Source of the DNA: Todiramphus chloris collaris
Lineage: Eukaryota > Chordata > Aves > Coraciiformes > Alcedinidae
NCBI GenBank assembly: GCA_025345505.1
Contig: JANVCC010000018.1
Span: 8,710,998-8,774,997, forward strand
Reading direction: 5' to 3'
Length of the DNA stretch: 64,000 nt
Part shown: in pieces, positions 34,901 through 49,900 of the stretch
How positions within the stretch are numbered: the stretch's first letter is position 1
Layout: the number at the start of each line of letters is the position of its first letter
Program-made: the position numbers and the translations under genes
The notes under the pieces: generated by a model
What the model was told of the DNA's origin: nothing
Databases searched by the model: none
What the model saw: only the letters and a program-made list of their open reading frames with translations

Positions 34901-37900
34901 TAGGTGGGGTGCAGCCTTGAAATTAATTTTAGAATATGTTTTCGAGTGGTATACTTTCTGCTCTTCACCCACTGCCCCTCTGGGTAGTTTGGAGTATTGT
35001 TATTCCAGTTACTCTGCAAGTTTTCCTGGACATTTGTAGAAATCTTTTCAGCTTGGGACAGAATATACAGGTCCTGTGAGAACAAACACTCCTAGTGTTT
35101 ACTAGGAGTAAACCTTACTTCATCCTGACTCCATGAGTAAGATGGGCCTTTGACATCAGCTGTGCAGCAGGGAATGATAACAGTGTACTCACTTTTTGTA
35201 GTGACACACTTCTAGATCTGTTTCATTTTCCCTGGCAGTTTAGATGTGCAGTGACTTGTAAGTCACAAGGCTCTCATAGCCAAACTGTTTTTGATTTTAA
35301 GTTACCATCACTTTTTTTTTTGTTTGGCTTCTTTTTTTTCTTCTTTTTTTTTCCCCCCCTGGTAAGTCACAATCATTAGAATATCCCTTTGTTAAAATGT
35401 TTTAATTCTTTCATAAGTGGGAAATCAGATAGGTATTTTACTCTACTCTGTAGGGGCAATATTAAGAATATTGACTTAATCTTTGTCTCTATTCTTAAAG
35501 TGAGTACAATACCGCTTTTTTTCACTCCTCTCTAAATCCATCTATCTCAACATTTGCAGCTAGGTATTTTTAAGTGCTTAGTAGGATCCCATGGCACTTT
35601 GACAGTACGCTTGGGTTTTTAGAGTTCCAGAATCTTTTAGCACTGCTGTCTTTTACAGGATTTTCCTCATAAATTGAAAAATAGTACTGTGTGGCTAGTC
35701 ACAGATGCAGGGGTTTCTCCAACTGAAATGCATTTGTGAATAGGCCGAGACAAGCTGGAGAGTTGGGCAGGGGGAAATTTGAAGAAATATAACAAGGGCA
35801 AGTGTAGAGCCTTGCATCTGGGAAAGAACAACCCCAGGTACCAGTATAAGCTGGGGACTGACCTGTTGGAAATCAGCACAGGGGAAAGGGACCTGGGGGT
35901 CCTGGTGGACAGTGGGATGACCATGAACCAGCAATGAGCCCTTGTGGCCAGGAAGGCCAGTGGCATCCTGGGGTGTATTGGTTATGTGTTTAGTATGTGG
36001 TTAGTAGGCCGAGAGAGGTTCTCCTCCCCCTCTACTCTGCCCTGGTGAGGCCACATCTGGAATATTATGTCCAGTTCTGGGCTTCTCAGTTCAAGAAGGA
36101 CAGGGAACTGCTTGACAGAGTCCAGCACAGAGCCACAAAGGTGATGGAGGGAGTGGAACATCTCCCTTCTGAGGAAAGGCTGAGAGAGCTGGGTCTCTTG
36201 AGCTTGGAGAAGAGAAAACTGAGGAGTGACCTCATCAATGTTTATAAATATGTAAATGGTGAGTGTCAGGAGGATGGATCCAGGCTCTTCTCAGTGACGT
36301 CCCAATGATAGGACATGGGGCAATGGGTGCAAACTGGAACATAGGTTCCATGTAAACATAAGGAGAAACTTTTTCATGGTGAGAGTGAGAGACTGGAACA
36401 GGCTGTGGAGGTTGTGGAGTCTCTGTCTCTGGAGACATTCAAAACCCACCTGGACACATTCCTGTGTGACCTGCTCTAGGTGATCCTGCTCTGGCAGGGG
36501 AGTTGGACTAGATGATCTTTCGAGGTCCCTTCCAACTCCTAACATTCTGTGATTCTGTGAATGAAAGAAGCAAGAACACTAGGTCTGAAAGAGGCTTATC
36601 CTCTGATGGGAAAGAAAGCCACAAGATGAATGAGCTATTCACCCACATCTGAGATATTCTGGATTATATTCTGAAAAATCTGTAATGGAAAAAGGTGGAA
36701 TTTGCTAGTGGGTTGAGAGACGATATCCATGGAGTGAAGAGAGCTGTGGGAAGCAGGAATCTGGAGCAGCATCAATGCTAGTCAGGTCAGCTGTGCCAGG
36801 GTGCACTGGCTAAGGCTGACTGGGCAGTATCTGCCCATGTCTATACCATCATATTCTCCCATCCTCCAAATTAGGTTTTCTACATCCAGAATACCCACTG
36901 GAAATGGCTACTGGCCTGGGCTGCCTTCTGGGCTGTGATTGGGATGGTTTAGGGGAAAGCAGGTTGTCCCATGCCAGGGGAGTACCAGGCACTGTCCTAA
37001 CAGCTGAATCGTTCAACTGAGCTCTTGTGCTAGGGCCCAGGGCGTGAAGGAATTACTAACAAAAAATAGTATGGCCCTCAGCTCCTCTTCCAACAGGAGT
37101 TAGCCTCCTGCCAGCTGCAGTGTTTGATCCCAGTCTACCCTGAGGGTTCCCGGCGGTTTTGCTTTTTTTAGGGAATTCAGGCAATTGGCTGTGGCTTTCT
37201 TCACTTGATTGATTGATTGAAACAGGATCAAGTTAGGCATTTCTAGCTCTGAATCTTAAAATGATTTAAAAACCAAATTACCCTGACTGTACTGGGTTTT
37301 GTCTTTTCTCTCCGTGGATGAACTATGCAGTTTTATTGCGTGTAGGTTGAAGCCAAGAGCTTTAGCATCTCTCTACTCTCACTTTGTAGTTAAAACAACT
37401 GGATTTCGTACTCATATTCAGTTTACTCCAATAAACCTGAGACAGCAGCTGGTTAAAATTACTCAGAACCAGCTCCTCTAAGCAAAAGAGCAAAAATTTT
37501 ACAAAAGGAGTGTGACTGCTTCATGGGGTTAAAGCATGGAGTGACCTTTTCAGTGCATACATTTCTTCAGCTGCAATTAACTTCTGAGGTAATATTTGTT
37601 AACCAGCTTGGGAGAATCCACCTTTTCCTGTGCTTTCCTTTCCTGTCTTCATCATCTCTCTGCAGCTCTTGCAGGAGCCTCCTGCCACACATGGTTTCCT
37701 CCCTTCCGTCCTTTTTCCTTTGCCTCCCTAAATCTTCCAGTGACAGCATAAAGAAAAACCTCAGCCACATGTTTTTCCTGGCAAACTGCACAGAGCCCAG
37801 AGGTGGGTATTCCCCAAGCAAGAGCTCTTCTGTCTCCTCTTGGGTCCCGGAGAGTCTCTGTCTCCACTCTCTACCTTTGCTATTGTTTCAGAGGATTTCC

Positions 37901-40900
37901 GTCCGTGGCTTCTCCTCATCCAGATCTGTGCTTTTCCAGAGGAATAAAGACATGGGGGTAGGTGGAAGCTTTGCATCTATTGTGTTTAAATGCAGATACA
38001 GCTAAGTCCTGACAATAGTTAGGAAGGGATGGGGCTGGTGAGGGCTGACCCTTTGGGGGCCTGCTGCCAAAGGCTTTTGAAAACTTTGTAGCTAGTTGTT
38101 GCCAGGGTCAAGTTCAACCACCAGTGATGCCAGAGGTTTGCCGTTGCTGGGTTTAGTTGGTAAGGAGATTATTATAGGACTCGGGGCCTTTTTCTGGCTG
38201 CATATGAAACGGGTGATGGCTCTGAGCAGCAGATTGGCAGGGAAGGAGCAGCCAGGCAGCCAGCCCTGGCCTTGCCAAAGCCCCGCCGAGTCAGGCTGTC
38301 TGCAGGAGGAGGCAGGTTGGTGCACAAGCCAGCAGTTGTTTCTCCTTTTTGTCCTACATCTTCATGTCTCCCAGCCCCCTAATGGCAGCCAATCTAGAGT
38401 TTGACTCCCGAGCTGTTCATCCCAGTGCTCCCTTTCCCTTTCCCTTTCCCTTTCCCTTTCCCTTTCCCTTTCCCTNNNNNNNNNNTTCCCTTTCCCTTTC
38501 CCTTTCCCTTTCCCTTTCCCTTTCCCTTTCCCCTTCCCTTCCCCCTTCCCTTCCCTTCCCCCTTCCCTTCCCTTCCCTTCCCTTCCCTTCCCTTCCCTTC
38601 CCTTCCCTTCCCTGTTGTGGCAGAAGAGCCTAGGATGGCCGCAGCCTTTTGTCTTCAGTGGAAAAATGAGTGGTAATGTTTGATCTTGCTTCCTCTGCCA
38701 GAAACCTCGGGCTGCTGAAAATGGCAGAAATGCTGAGAGGCAGAAATCAGATTAAGGGGAGTCCTTCGTTTAGCATCTTTTCAAGTGGTTTTGTTGATGG
38801 CAGTGCCCAGAGCAGGTGAGGCCAGTGTGCTTGCTGGTGGATTTTCACCTCCGAGGGAGAGAATTTCTTCAGACTGGAGTGGTGTCATGGCACAGCTCCT
38901 GTCTGCTGGACAGATGGTCCAGAGCAAACTTGTCAAAATATATGTTCAGCTGCTCTGCCTTCTGGTCCTTGGTTGGCAGGGTTGTACTCCTGCCACTCCT
39001 CAGGATGCCGCTCCTCAGGCATCCTCCTACTCCTCAGACACTCATAAATTCACAATTGCCTTTTGGTCTAGCTAGGTACGTGCTTGACTTCCCCTCTGAA
39101 TCCAGCAAGGTTCATACACAGAAGTAGAAACACTTGTCTGTCTGTCCTGATCAGCTGAGAGAGAGAGAAGGTGTCAAATCATCAAAGAAGGGAGAAGATA
39201 GGGGTTAATTTTTCTTTAACGAGATTCAGGTAGTTAAAACAATGAACAAGAAAAGAAAGAGCCTTGTTTTCCTAGCAGTGTGTGTATCTGTGCTCACAGC
39301 TGTGAAGCCTTCAGAGATTTAAACAGGCAGATCTTTATTTTCTGTCAGTTGTCGAGTCACAAGCTTAGGTTGCAAGGCTTGCTCGACCGTCCCTTTGCCA
39401 AGTGACACAAGTATTTGTCACAATTCCAATCCAGCTGCTGTCAGATTGGCGACTTGCAGAATCCCAGTAAACAACCCCCTTGGTCTTCTACTGAAACATT
39501 TCTGACAGTTGCAATCAGGGACATAGCCTGGTGTAGTGTTCTTCCCCATCACAGAGAGGAAAAGAAGGCAGCAAAACGTTTGTGTTACCCATCCAATTAA
39601 AGGATAAGCCACAGTTACTTGTCATAAATTGTCTGTTCTTAACCCTTTTTAGGGGCAACCTTATAGCCTCTCCTTGGAGGTGTTTTAACCAAGTGGCTAG
39701 GGAATAAAGCAGGATGGCAGGGATGCTCTCCTTGCAGGAATTTAGTCCCTCCAGTTTGCCTGTCCTGAACGTTTTTATGTTTATAGATGCTTTGCGAGTG
39801 TTGTTGCAATGGGCTTTCCTTTCTCTTCTGCCTTCAATCCCATCTCCTGAGCACAGCTCAGGAGTGTTTCTTTACTGCAAATATCACTGTCCCACCACAG
39901 ACAGAACGTTGGGGGTGATTGAAAGTAAACAGTGGAAAACTGTTTGATTCCCAACCAGGGGAATCGAATTGGACATACGAAGGACTCAACCCTCTGCTCT
40001 GAGTGCTGTTCTGTGGTAGTTGTAAGTGAACGTAAGTGCACTGAGGTTTTCTAGTACTCCCGGGCTCGTGTTGGCATATGTTCCATCCATAAGCACTCCA
40101 GGAGAGCATATTTGACAGGTGATTACAAGAGCCCTGCTGCTGTGTCCAGTTCTGGCAATCAGAAAGAGCCTGTACCCTGGGGTCGGAGCTAGGGCACTCA
40201 GGCTGTCAGAGAGGTGTGGAGAGCAGTGGATGTGGAATTCACAGAGCTAAAGTTGGCTGCGCTGGGTTTTCTTTTATTCTGGAACTAGTCACTTCCCTGA
40301 CCTAAGGAAAACTTTTGACAGTCCTCTCCCATGCCAGCATTGTCCTTATCTGCATTCACATTTTGGATTTTTGGTACTGTGAGATTGTGCAGTCATGATT
40401 TCCCCAGGTTTTGTGGTGCATGGTGAAGCAATTGCCCCGGTTAAGTTTGAGAGGTGAGTTTCTCTCATGGCTGGCTTGAGTGATTCCAGTACATACACAG
40501 CTGGAACACGAAGATCCTTTGGGAAAGAGTTTAAGTAATTATTTTAATGTGCTTCATTTTCTTTCTGATTAGAACACAGAATATACTTTAATGGGTTTTA
40601 TAAATAGTAAATTTCTGTTTATACCATCATCCTAAACCCAGAGGATTGCAAATAACTCTATAGTCTCTGTAGTGTTACAGCTGCGTATGCCATCCGGCAG
40701 CGTTTGCAAGCAGAACACAAGTGTAACTACACCTGGAGTAAAATGCAACAAGGACTTAATAGCTTAGTACTACACTTCATTGCAGCATCAGACAGTAAGC
40801 AAAGACCATGTAATTCAACTAGAAATACAGGGGGAGATTGGACCAGTGTAAATGTAAATACCCAGCTTGGAATTTGACCAGCTTGCCAAAGTAGGTATGT

Positions 40901-43900
40901 CTGCTTTTAAGAAAGATGTCACAGGATTTTTAATGGCCCTTTAATACATTGTTTACAATGTGTTAAAGCAATAAAACTTACCACACACTTTTCTCTGTAT
41001 AGAAGAATTGTGGAGCCAAGTAATGTCAGGGAACTGGAATTAAACACCACTGCCACTAGCTGGCACCAGCTTTCAAATCATTCCCATGGTCCTCTGAGTG
41101 AACTCTCAGCTTTTGCCTTTCCCATCCTGTTCCCCAGCAGTGTGCCGTCGTTGGGAGCACTGCAGAACTCAGCGGCGATGACGCTGTGCAGAAGCTGCTG
41201 GGAGCCATTCTGCAGGCGTATAAAGCAAGCCCTTAGTTAACTGAGACAGCTTCATAGGAGACAGGAGATCCTTTACAAGGGATGCAGGATGAGTTTACAA
41301 CTACACAGAATCAGAAATGTCTTTCTGTTCTTGTTTTTTCTTTTCCTTCTGCTTTGGAAAGGGATTGAACATGATGTAATTGGGCAGATTTAAACATGTT
41401 TTGTTTCACGGGCTTTACAATAATAGGATGACTCAAGTCCTTAATTAGAATAAAAAAGCATTACCTCATTGATTAGCCTGCTCCTTTCACCAAGGCACGG
41501 GAAATCTTTAATCGACAGATGCAGGGAACTGCTTGTGTGTGAGGCAGACTGCTAATGAGGGATGGATTCAGAGCTGCCCTGTTGCTTTTCTCTTCGGCAA
41601 GTATAACAGAATTCTTTGCTATAGAAGAAGCTGTCTGTGGGGTGAACGTGTGCTCAGTTTAAATCAAAACAGGAGACTTGCTTTTCCTTTCATCTGATGC
41701 TGTCAAGTTCCTAATTCAGCAGACTTAATAAAACCATTGTTCCCTTTTCCCCATGGATCTGCCGCAGACGTTTCTGTCTTGGTTTCAAAGGATCAAAGAA
41801 CCGGCTTTTCGAAATCCATTTTTTGGAAGCGATCTGTAAAACTTTGCCAGAAATGGATGACTTAGCCATTCTAACTCTGGGCTGGTGCTAATTAACTCAC
41901 CTGGGGATCACATCCCTTGCTTCTGCCCCTTCCAGCAGTTGGCCAGCTCTGGAATTATCTGAAGTGCCAGGAATGTCCTTAAGGACAGACACATCTGGGA
42001 CTCAGCAGCTCTTCATTCTGCACTCAGGTCGTAATTAATAACATTAGAAGTTACATCTTCCCATTATCCCTTTGGTAAAAGGAATAAAACTGATTTTATA
42101 GGTCTGCCTGGGGAAAGGTTTCCTTTTGCACAGTAATGTGGCATTCAGATTGTTGTTAATGCCAATTACCATTGAAGTGAAAGGAACGCTTTCCACAGAT
42201 TTTGGATAAGACTTAAACGCCTTCTTTCCGTGTTTCCTGAGATGCCCAGTCATGTCCAAATCGTAAGGGGGAGTAAGATTTGTCATCACAGTGAAACAAG
42301 CAGCTGTGGTAGGTGATTTGTCTGGGGCTAAACTAGTAAATAAAAGCAGACAGGAACTGTAGCCTTGCTCTGTGCCAACAAGGATGAAATAGCTTCTCTC
42401 CAACAGCTAAATCCTTCCGCTCCCCAGAACAAGCCCAGAACAATCCAAAACAGGAAAGGCCCTGAGCTTGCACTGATCCCTAAACTATGTCCACACATCA
42501 TTTGGGAGAGCAATAATTAGCCTGGGCCAAATTCATGCCAGGAAGCATGCTGAAAACTCACAAGGCTGCTATCTTACCCAGGCCCTGTTTATTTGCTAGT
42601 ACAGATGTTGGCGTTTGTTGTCAACGGGGCAGGCTGAAGAAGGTGCACATTTAGGACTCAGAATTGGAGCCATTGGGGCCCTTTCAAGAGGCTTCTCTTG
42701 GCTGTCCTGGGCTCGGCTGGCAAATGGTGCTGTGTGTTTGCCTGGCACGGAAGGATGCTCTGTGATCATAACACACCAAGGGCAGTTTTGCAGGAAGTAT
42801 GTCGGTGGCTGCCCAGGACTGGGTGGGTGCAGCCAGCCTGTTTTGGAGCGTAACAGGGTTCAGTTGTCCGAGCCATGGTGTATCAGTTGGCTGGGAAAAG
42901 GTCTTGACTCGGGTTTTTGCTTGTATAGGCTGTTTTCTGAGGTCTGCTCTCTCAACCATGATTTTCTGTAATCACTGCTGCTTATTTGGCACAATACACA
43001 AACTGGTCAGAGTGGCTTGGATGGAAGATTTCCAAGCTTCTCTCTTCCTTGCTTTATTGCTTTTTGTCTGTAATAGCATCCGAGGCATTCTTGAAGGCAT
43101 CATTAAACACAAAACACAGTGTCATGCCCTCACAACCACCTTACAATATTATCTAGACCCATTTGCTAAAGACATCTCATTTTTCAACTGGGTGATGGGT
43201 TATCTGCCAGCATAGGCTGTTGCTGTGTGTAAGAGTCTTGTCCTGGAAACTTGTTCCCGAGTCATCCGTCTTTCTCATCTTGGCTGTGAGTGACAGAGCC
43301 ATGGCCCCAACTGTTCCTGTAATAAGAAAAAAAGCAAATGCATTCTGAAGAGGCTCCTGAGGGCTAACCCTCAGTTCCTCCCTCAGGGGCTGTTACAGCA
43401 AACCCTGATCTCACTGGAGTTGTTTTTATTTGTTCAGTGGTCCTGCCAAGAGACAAGGGCAGTGCCACACAATGCAGGACGCTCAAATGGGAAGGAGAAG
43501 CATGAAGTCTAGAGCTGCTGGCGAAGGGCTCAGGGGAATTAGTTTCAGTTCTTTGTTTCAAAGACATCCTGTTTTGGCTGCAAACAGCTCAATTCTGGTT
43601 TTTAGGACTGTGTTTCATGCCCGATCTGTAAAAGAAGCGTGCTGGCATGTGGAGGTGCAGAGAAAGTGAGTTCTGAAAGGTTGTGAGGTATTTGAGGGCC
43701 ATCCAAACATTGCAGTCTGTTGGCAAAATGCGTTGTTTTAGTTGCCCTTGGGAGGTGGTGGGAGATAGAAACCAGCCTGTCATATCCCTTACTCTCGTGG
43801 AAGAACTTGCTTGGTCTGCCCGTCGTTTGCCAGCTGCTGGCAGCACGGCACTGTTGCTCACAAGAGAGGAGGCATCCTGGTGCCGTTGAGCTACAAGATG

Positions 43901-46900
43901 GGTGCTACTGATGGATATGAAGGATGCCAAGGTATCCTTAAACCCTGCAGACAAATGGGCAACAAGGCAAAAGTCAATCTCCTTTCTTCTCTCTGCTTAT
44001 CTGTTCTTACTGGGTGGGGCTGGTGCCCAGGACCCCTTGCAGGGACCGTTCCCAGTAGATGGCATGGAGAAGACTACATCAAGTTTGTCTCCATAGACAG
44101 TCCTCTGGCACCATCTCACCAAACTGTGCTCCTTCAGACACCACCACGTGCCTTTGTTCTGGGTCCAAAGCATGTCGTGAGCACCCTCCGTTTCAGGCTG
44201 TGGCTTTGCAGAGTTCTAGCACAACTCTGATCTTATTTCAAGCAGTTTGAACTGATATTTAGATACAGAATAAATAATAATTCCAGGACACCATGCGGAG
44301 CAAGTGAAGACCAAAACTAAGTATTTTATAGTATGGATACATTATCAGACATGGGGGGGAGCTTCTGGCAGCTTCTCACAGCAGCCACCCCTTGCAGCTC
44401 CCCCATGACCAAACCCTTGCCGTGTAAACCCAATGCAGAAACTTCCAGTGGCCTCCCTTGGGTGTGCAAAGGAAGATGAACAGAGGCAGGAGTGAGATCA
44501 GGAGCTGCAGATAGCATGGAGGGGCTTGTTGAGAGGCACTGGGCAGGCCCATGAATCAGCACGTGACATTTTGGCATATACTACACACGTTTGATTTACT
44601 AGATCTTTACAACACTGATCCTGTGGTGTTGGTTCTATGTCCTGGCCCTGTGGCATATGAAAAGTCTACCACAGCATTTCTTATTATGGATCCAGATCCT
44701 AAAATGTCCTTAGTCTGTGTTTTCTGTCTGAAATCATCAGTCTTTCCTCCAACATTGCCACAACCACAGTAACACCAGGGAGTAGAAGCTTAAAACATTG
44801 TGCAGTTATTTGTAATTGCTACTCCCCCGCTGTCATCAGCATCATTTCATCACTTTCCCTCTAGTCCCTCCTACTGACACAGATTAGTGATATAATTTCC
44901 CCTGTGTTTTCAACAAAACATCCCCATTACCAAACCTGGGTTAATGTCACACATCTCTCCAATTTACTAGGATGGCTTACTTGCCTGAGATTCTACATGG
45001 GTGTGAAACGGAAGAACTTTAATGTAGCTTGAGTCCTTTTAGAACTTAGGAGTCAGTGAACTGGCCCAAAGGATCAAGTGCTTGGCCCAAGCTCCCGCTG
45101 TGAGTCAACAGCAGCTAATCCTAAAAAGAGCTCTCCTTGGGCTAACGGAGCACAGTCCATGTTCCCCCATCCGTTTTCCCTGCTGCATCCCTTGCAGCGT
45201 GTGGATCTTCAGCCTTTCTGGGCCAGCCAGCCCCAAGGGGTGCTGGCAGCAGCGGGTCACCAGGTAGCTGAGCGGGAGCAAAGAGCAGGGGCTGCAGTCA
45301 GTCACTGTGGTGGATCTGCAGGCTCGGGTCGCTCGTGTCAAGTCGTAATTCTCAGGGGATATGAGCTGCTGGTTGGAGGCCTGGCTGAGATCATCCCTCT
45401 GCCGTCTCTGATAGTGCTGTGGGAGCAGCGGGTGCCACTCTGGGTGAGCTGAACTCTGAGAGACTTGCCCAGCACAACGGGCCCGTCCTGGGGGACAGCA
45501 GCTGTCCTGTGCCCTCGGCTCGGGGCACAGCACCCGAAATTACTGATGTTGCCAAAGCTCGTGTGCTGAGAACCCGGGCTGGTTAGCGACAAAAACATAA
45601 ATAGCAAGCCAATTAAAAAATTGCAGAACTATGTCAGCTATTTTTCTGCCTGCAGCAGAAAGAAGCACCTTGGCAGCTGCCGCTGCAGAGCCTCGGTGTC
45701 TTGATAGGAGGGAGAGTTTTGTGTCTCCGGTGCTCCCTGGTGTGACTGTTCCTACAGTCTGACCTCCAGCAGCATCTGCAACATCAGAAGTGGAATTGCT
45801 TCTTGCAGTAGGTCTGTCTGTGGCCTGGGGAATGTTTCACCCAGAGCAATTATACCTCTACCTCTGTTAAAAACAACACAAGAAACCTCTAGGCAGGAAA
45901 GCTGTGTTTCCTTACTATGGAAGAGGGTTTGATCTCATGATTGGCAGGAGAGGCAGCAGCCTCTGCAACAGCGGTACCGGTTAACCCTGCCAATGTCTCC
46001 CTGTGTCCTCCTCTGCTGTATTTCCCGTGGAGCCATTTCTGTGTTACAGTGAGAGGTTTGGCTTGCCAACAGCACAGCCAAGAGAAGAAAAGTGACCTCT
46101 GTGACCAGGAAGATGTGGGGAAGGGAGGGCAGTGGGGTGGGGAACGATGCTCAGCCCATCTCTCCTCAAGCCTCCGTGCGCAGAGCCTGCTTTGGCTACT
46201 GCCGCAGTCTGCTCACTGCCTTGGTAACCGGCCCCTCTCTGCCTTCTCATAAGCTCCCCAGGCATGGTGTGGCACGTATGTCAGGCAAAATTCCAGACTG
46301 GAACTTCGTTTGCAGTTTGCTAGAGGTTTTCTGTAAGTTGAGGGTGCATCTGTGCAGGTGCTGGGGAGAAAAAGAAGAACACCCTTCAGACAGGATTTTA
46401 CACGGAGACTCTGGGATTAGAGGTCAGAGGATTTTTGATGCAAACATCCTCTCTTATTATGGTATGTATTTGAGGCTATTCTGTTCACAGGCAGATAAAA
46501 ACTAGAGTTGTACCTGCAGTCTGGGCTCTTGTATCCGTTCTGCTTTGGGATGCGGTCGATGAGGAGGAAATTCATGTGAGGCAGCAGCAAAGGGAAATGG
46601 TCTCTTCCCGAGGAGCACAAAGTGAAGCTGGGAGGCTGTCAAACATAGGTGGTGGCATTAGCTGCTGCTTGATTGATGGCATTCTGTTTGCAAGGAGGTA
46701 AAGATTAAGTAACACAAAATTAAGCCTTTATAAAGTAGATGTGGAACAGACAGTCTGGCTGTCCTGGGGAAGAGGCACCATCCAGTTGCAGGTCCTGCTG
46801 ATTTGATTTTTACCAAAGCTTGTATATAGTGACAGAACAACTTTAAAGCTTTCCATTGTAAACTGAAAGTGGGTAGGTTTAGATTGGATATAAGGAAGAA

Positions 46901-49900
46901 ACATTTTATGATCAAAGTGGTGAGACACCGAAACGGGTTGAGAAAGCGTGGATGTCCCATCATTGGAGGTGTTCATGGTCAGGTTGGATGGGGCTCTGAG
47001 CAACCTGATCTAGTGAAAGATGTCCCTGTTCATGGCAGGGGAGGGTTGGACTAAGGGATCTTCAAAGATCCCTTCCAGTCTAAATCTCTGAGTCTGTGGT
47101 TCTACGATTTAGAGCTGTGAAAGTCCAGCACATCTGGAAATCAGGCACCGACTAGTCATGTGTTCAGTGCTTTTTCAGAAATGATTCAACTAGATCTGAG
47201 AAGAAGCTACAGTGGTATGTTTGTGTGTGTGTTTGGCTTCTTTCACCATTTCAGTACTGAAGAAACCAAACTGGTCCTCTATTTTGGCTTCTCCAAGATG
47301 GTTGCTGTTTGCGTTTGTCCCTGTCACTTGCTAGGTGTAAGAATTCATGCCACAACACTGCATACTTTCAGTACCATCAATTCCCAGTTTGTGAGGCTGC
47401 CTTTTTCTGTGTTTGCTTCTGAATCTGGTGAGCATGTGGCAGATAACACGCTCACGAGCTAGTATTTTTCACACCCTGTTTAAGCTGCTCAGGACATTTT
47501 GTGAAGAATGTCTCATAAAGGGACAATTCCAGCAAGTTGATTTCAGCACAGTTACCATATTTATATTCTTGTCATGTCACACATTTTATTGCTGAGTTGC
47601 ACTGCATGTAGACATCATTTTACAGGCATGCAACACAGTACTCGCCCAAAAAATTGTTGTCTTTGAAGGTACAGACCTGTGACAATTATTAGTGTAAGAG
47701 AACGGATTCTTTTATTCAAGTGTAATTTTTATAAGGTCAAAAGATAAATCTAAGACCTGTTCCTGAAAATATCTCCCTTAGCTTGAATAGTGACCTTAAA
47801 GGAAATAGATTAAGGAATAGTGCCTGGCAAAGTTTGTCAAGTCCGAGCTACTCATTTCCTGATAAAGTATCCTTTCTCCAGAAAGAATTTGCATTTAAGA
47901 TTTAACACAAATCTTACATTTTACTGAAAGCGGCCTGGTAAACATCCTTGTTTACTTTGTTTAACCTGCTATAGCTGGTTATCATTTGTGATCAGCTGAA
48001 ACCTCTTCCTTTCTCTTGCTTTGCTAACTTGCCTACTGTTACCCCTGCTTAATGGTCATCCTTCTTTTTCCTTACCCTCCCTTCTGCTTTTTCCCACTTT
48101 CCTATTAGATCTTCCTGTTTTTCCTGCAGTTACAGCCTGTACTCTCTTTCAAAAGCTTAATTTGATCAACAAAAGTGATCTTCAGAGTCAGAGCAGAAAA
48201 AGTCTGGAATAGAGGTCTGGGGAGATGCAGGGAGAAGAGAACTAAAGATGACAAGAAGGCCTGATTGTCAGTCCAGAGGATAAGGCAATACTGCAGATTC
48301 TGGAGGTGGAGCAAGAAAGTGGCTGATACTGGCCAGAAATTTGGGGAAATGGATTGGGGTGGCATGAAAAGGGGAAATAGGATGATATTGGGCAGAAATT
48401 GCAAGGACTAGGCACTGAGATAATAGAAGGTGCTCCAGAAGAGGCAAGCAGAGCAAAAATCAATGTTTCTCTCCTTTTATCCGTTTGAAATCAAGTCCTA
48501 CCAAACATACACATAGAGAATTAGGGGCATAATAAAAGCTGCTATACAGCAAGCCCTGGTGCTGCCACCATCGTGCTTTCCTTGTAGCTCTTTTACTAAT
48601 ACGTATACTGAACAGCAAGACGTAATAGCCTGTCTTCCTCATCCCACCAAAGCCACGGAGAAGAAGCAAAAAGAGAGCATTCTGTTTTCATCCCTCCTTG
48701 CTTGAGGCATCTGAGTGCCTAAGTCAGAGAAGCAGGTGCTGCAGGGAGGTCCCTGTCCACAGGAGTTGGAGGATAGGAGCTTCCATTGTCCATGTCCTGC
48801 TTTGGAAGAAAATAGTGGCAAATGTCAGGATTGCTATGCCAGTCCTTGGATAAGATACCACTATTAACTAACCAAGCCCGTAGGCTCATAAAGTGAAAAC
48901 AGCAGCATGATTCTGGCAAGTCTTTCGTAATGAATGCTCTTTTAATTACTTACTGATTATATCTGATTATCTGCCTTTCGTTAACTTTCCCAGACATCAA
49001 GGCAATGCTCACCAGTCCATGCTTCTTCATGTTCTACTTTTCTAACTTTTCTAACTTCTCAAATTAGCCTTCTGTAACCTCTCTGAACTTCTAAAATGTG
49101 TTGAGTAGTTAGGGCCAGGGTGCAGAAAGATGCCTGGCTAATTTTTTCCAAAACACATTAAAGCATGTTATCTGGTATTGCATATTTGAAAGTGTGCATC
49201 ATTGACATGAGTATTAGGATAAGAACTGTTTAACTGTTGTCACAAACCCTTAGAGTCCCCCTTCTGCTGTTTTGCAGACGAAACCCAAAATACTAGCAGT
49301 TATTTTTGGCTTTGTCATCTCATTATTGTCAATGTTTATAAATATCTAAAGGGCAATAGGATGGGGCCAGACTCTTTTCAGTGGTGCTCAGTGACCGGGC
49401 AAGGGATGGTGGGCACAAACTGGAACACAGGAAGTTCCACTGAAACATCAGGAAAAACTTCACTGTGAGGGTGACAGAGCCTGGGACAGGCTGCCCAGAG
49501 AGGCTGTGGAGTCTCCTTCTCTGGAGACTTTCAGAACCCTCCTGGACCCGTTCCTCTGCAACCTGCTCTAGGTAAACCTGCTTTAGCAGTGGGGTTGGAC
49601 TAGACTATCTCTAGTCCTTTCTAACCTCTAACCTCCTAAGAGGTCCCTTCTAACCTCTACCATTCTGTGATTCTGTGAAGTTTATTATTCCTTTCTTGTT
49701 CTGGACCAGTGTCTTGCTGTGGTTTAGTTTAGTCATGAATATATTTTGTAAACTGTCTTTTGTTGTCCTTAACTTGTTTCAGCAAGTCTCACATTCTGAT
49801 TTTGTATAGAAAATCAAAAGAAAATGATAAAGAACTTTTTTTTTTTTCTTTTTAATCATAGAATGGCTTAGGCTGGAAGGGACCTTAGAGATCATCTATT

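Noticed and set aside
37523..38005. 160-codon + strand open frame
   Set aside because: The composition is Ser/Leu/Phe-rich from pyrimidine-rich DNA. There are no domains and no splice-supported context.
38349..38676. Pro-Phe and Ser-Leu repeat ORFs
   Set aside because: They are translations of the (CCCTTT)n tract through the N gap.
42615..43215. Two overlapping frames of 118 and 138 codons in intron 4
   Set aside because: There is no recognisable protein family, the frames overlap each other and the composition looks random.
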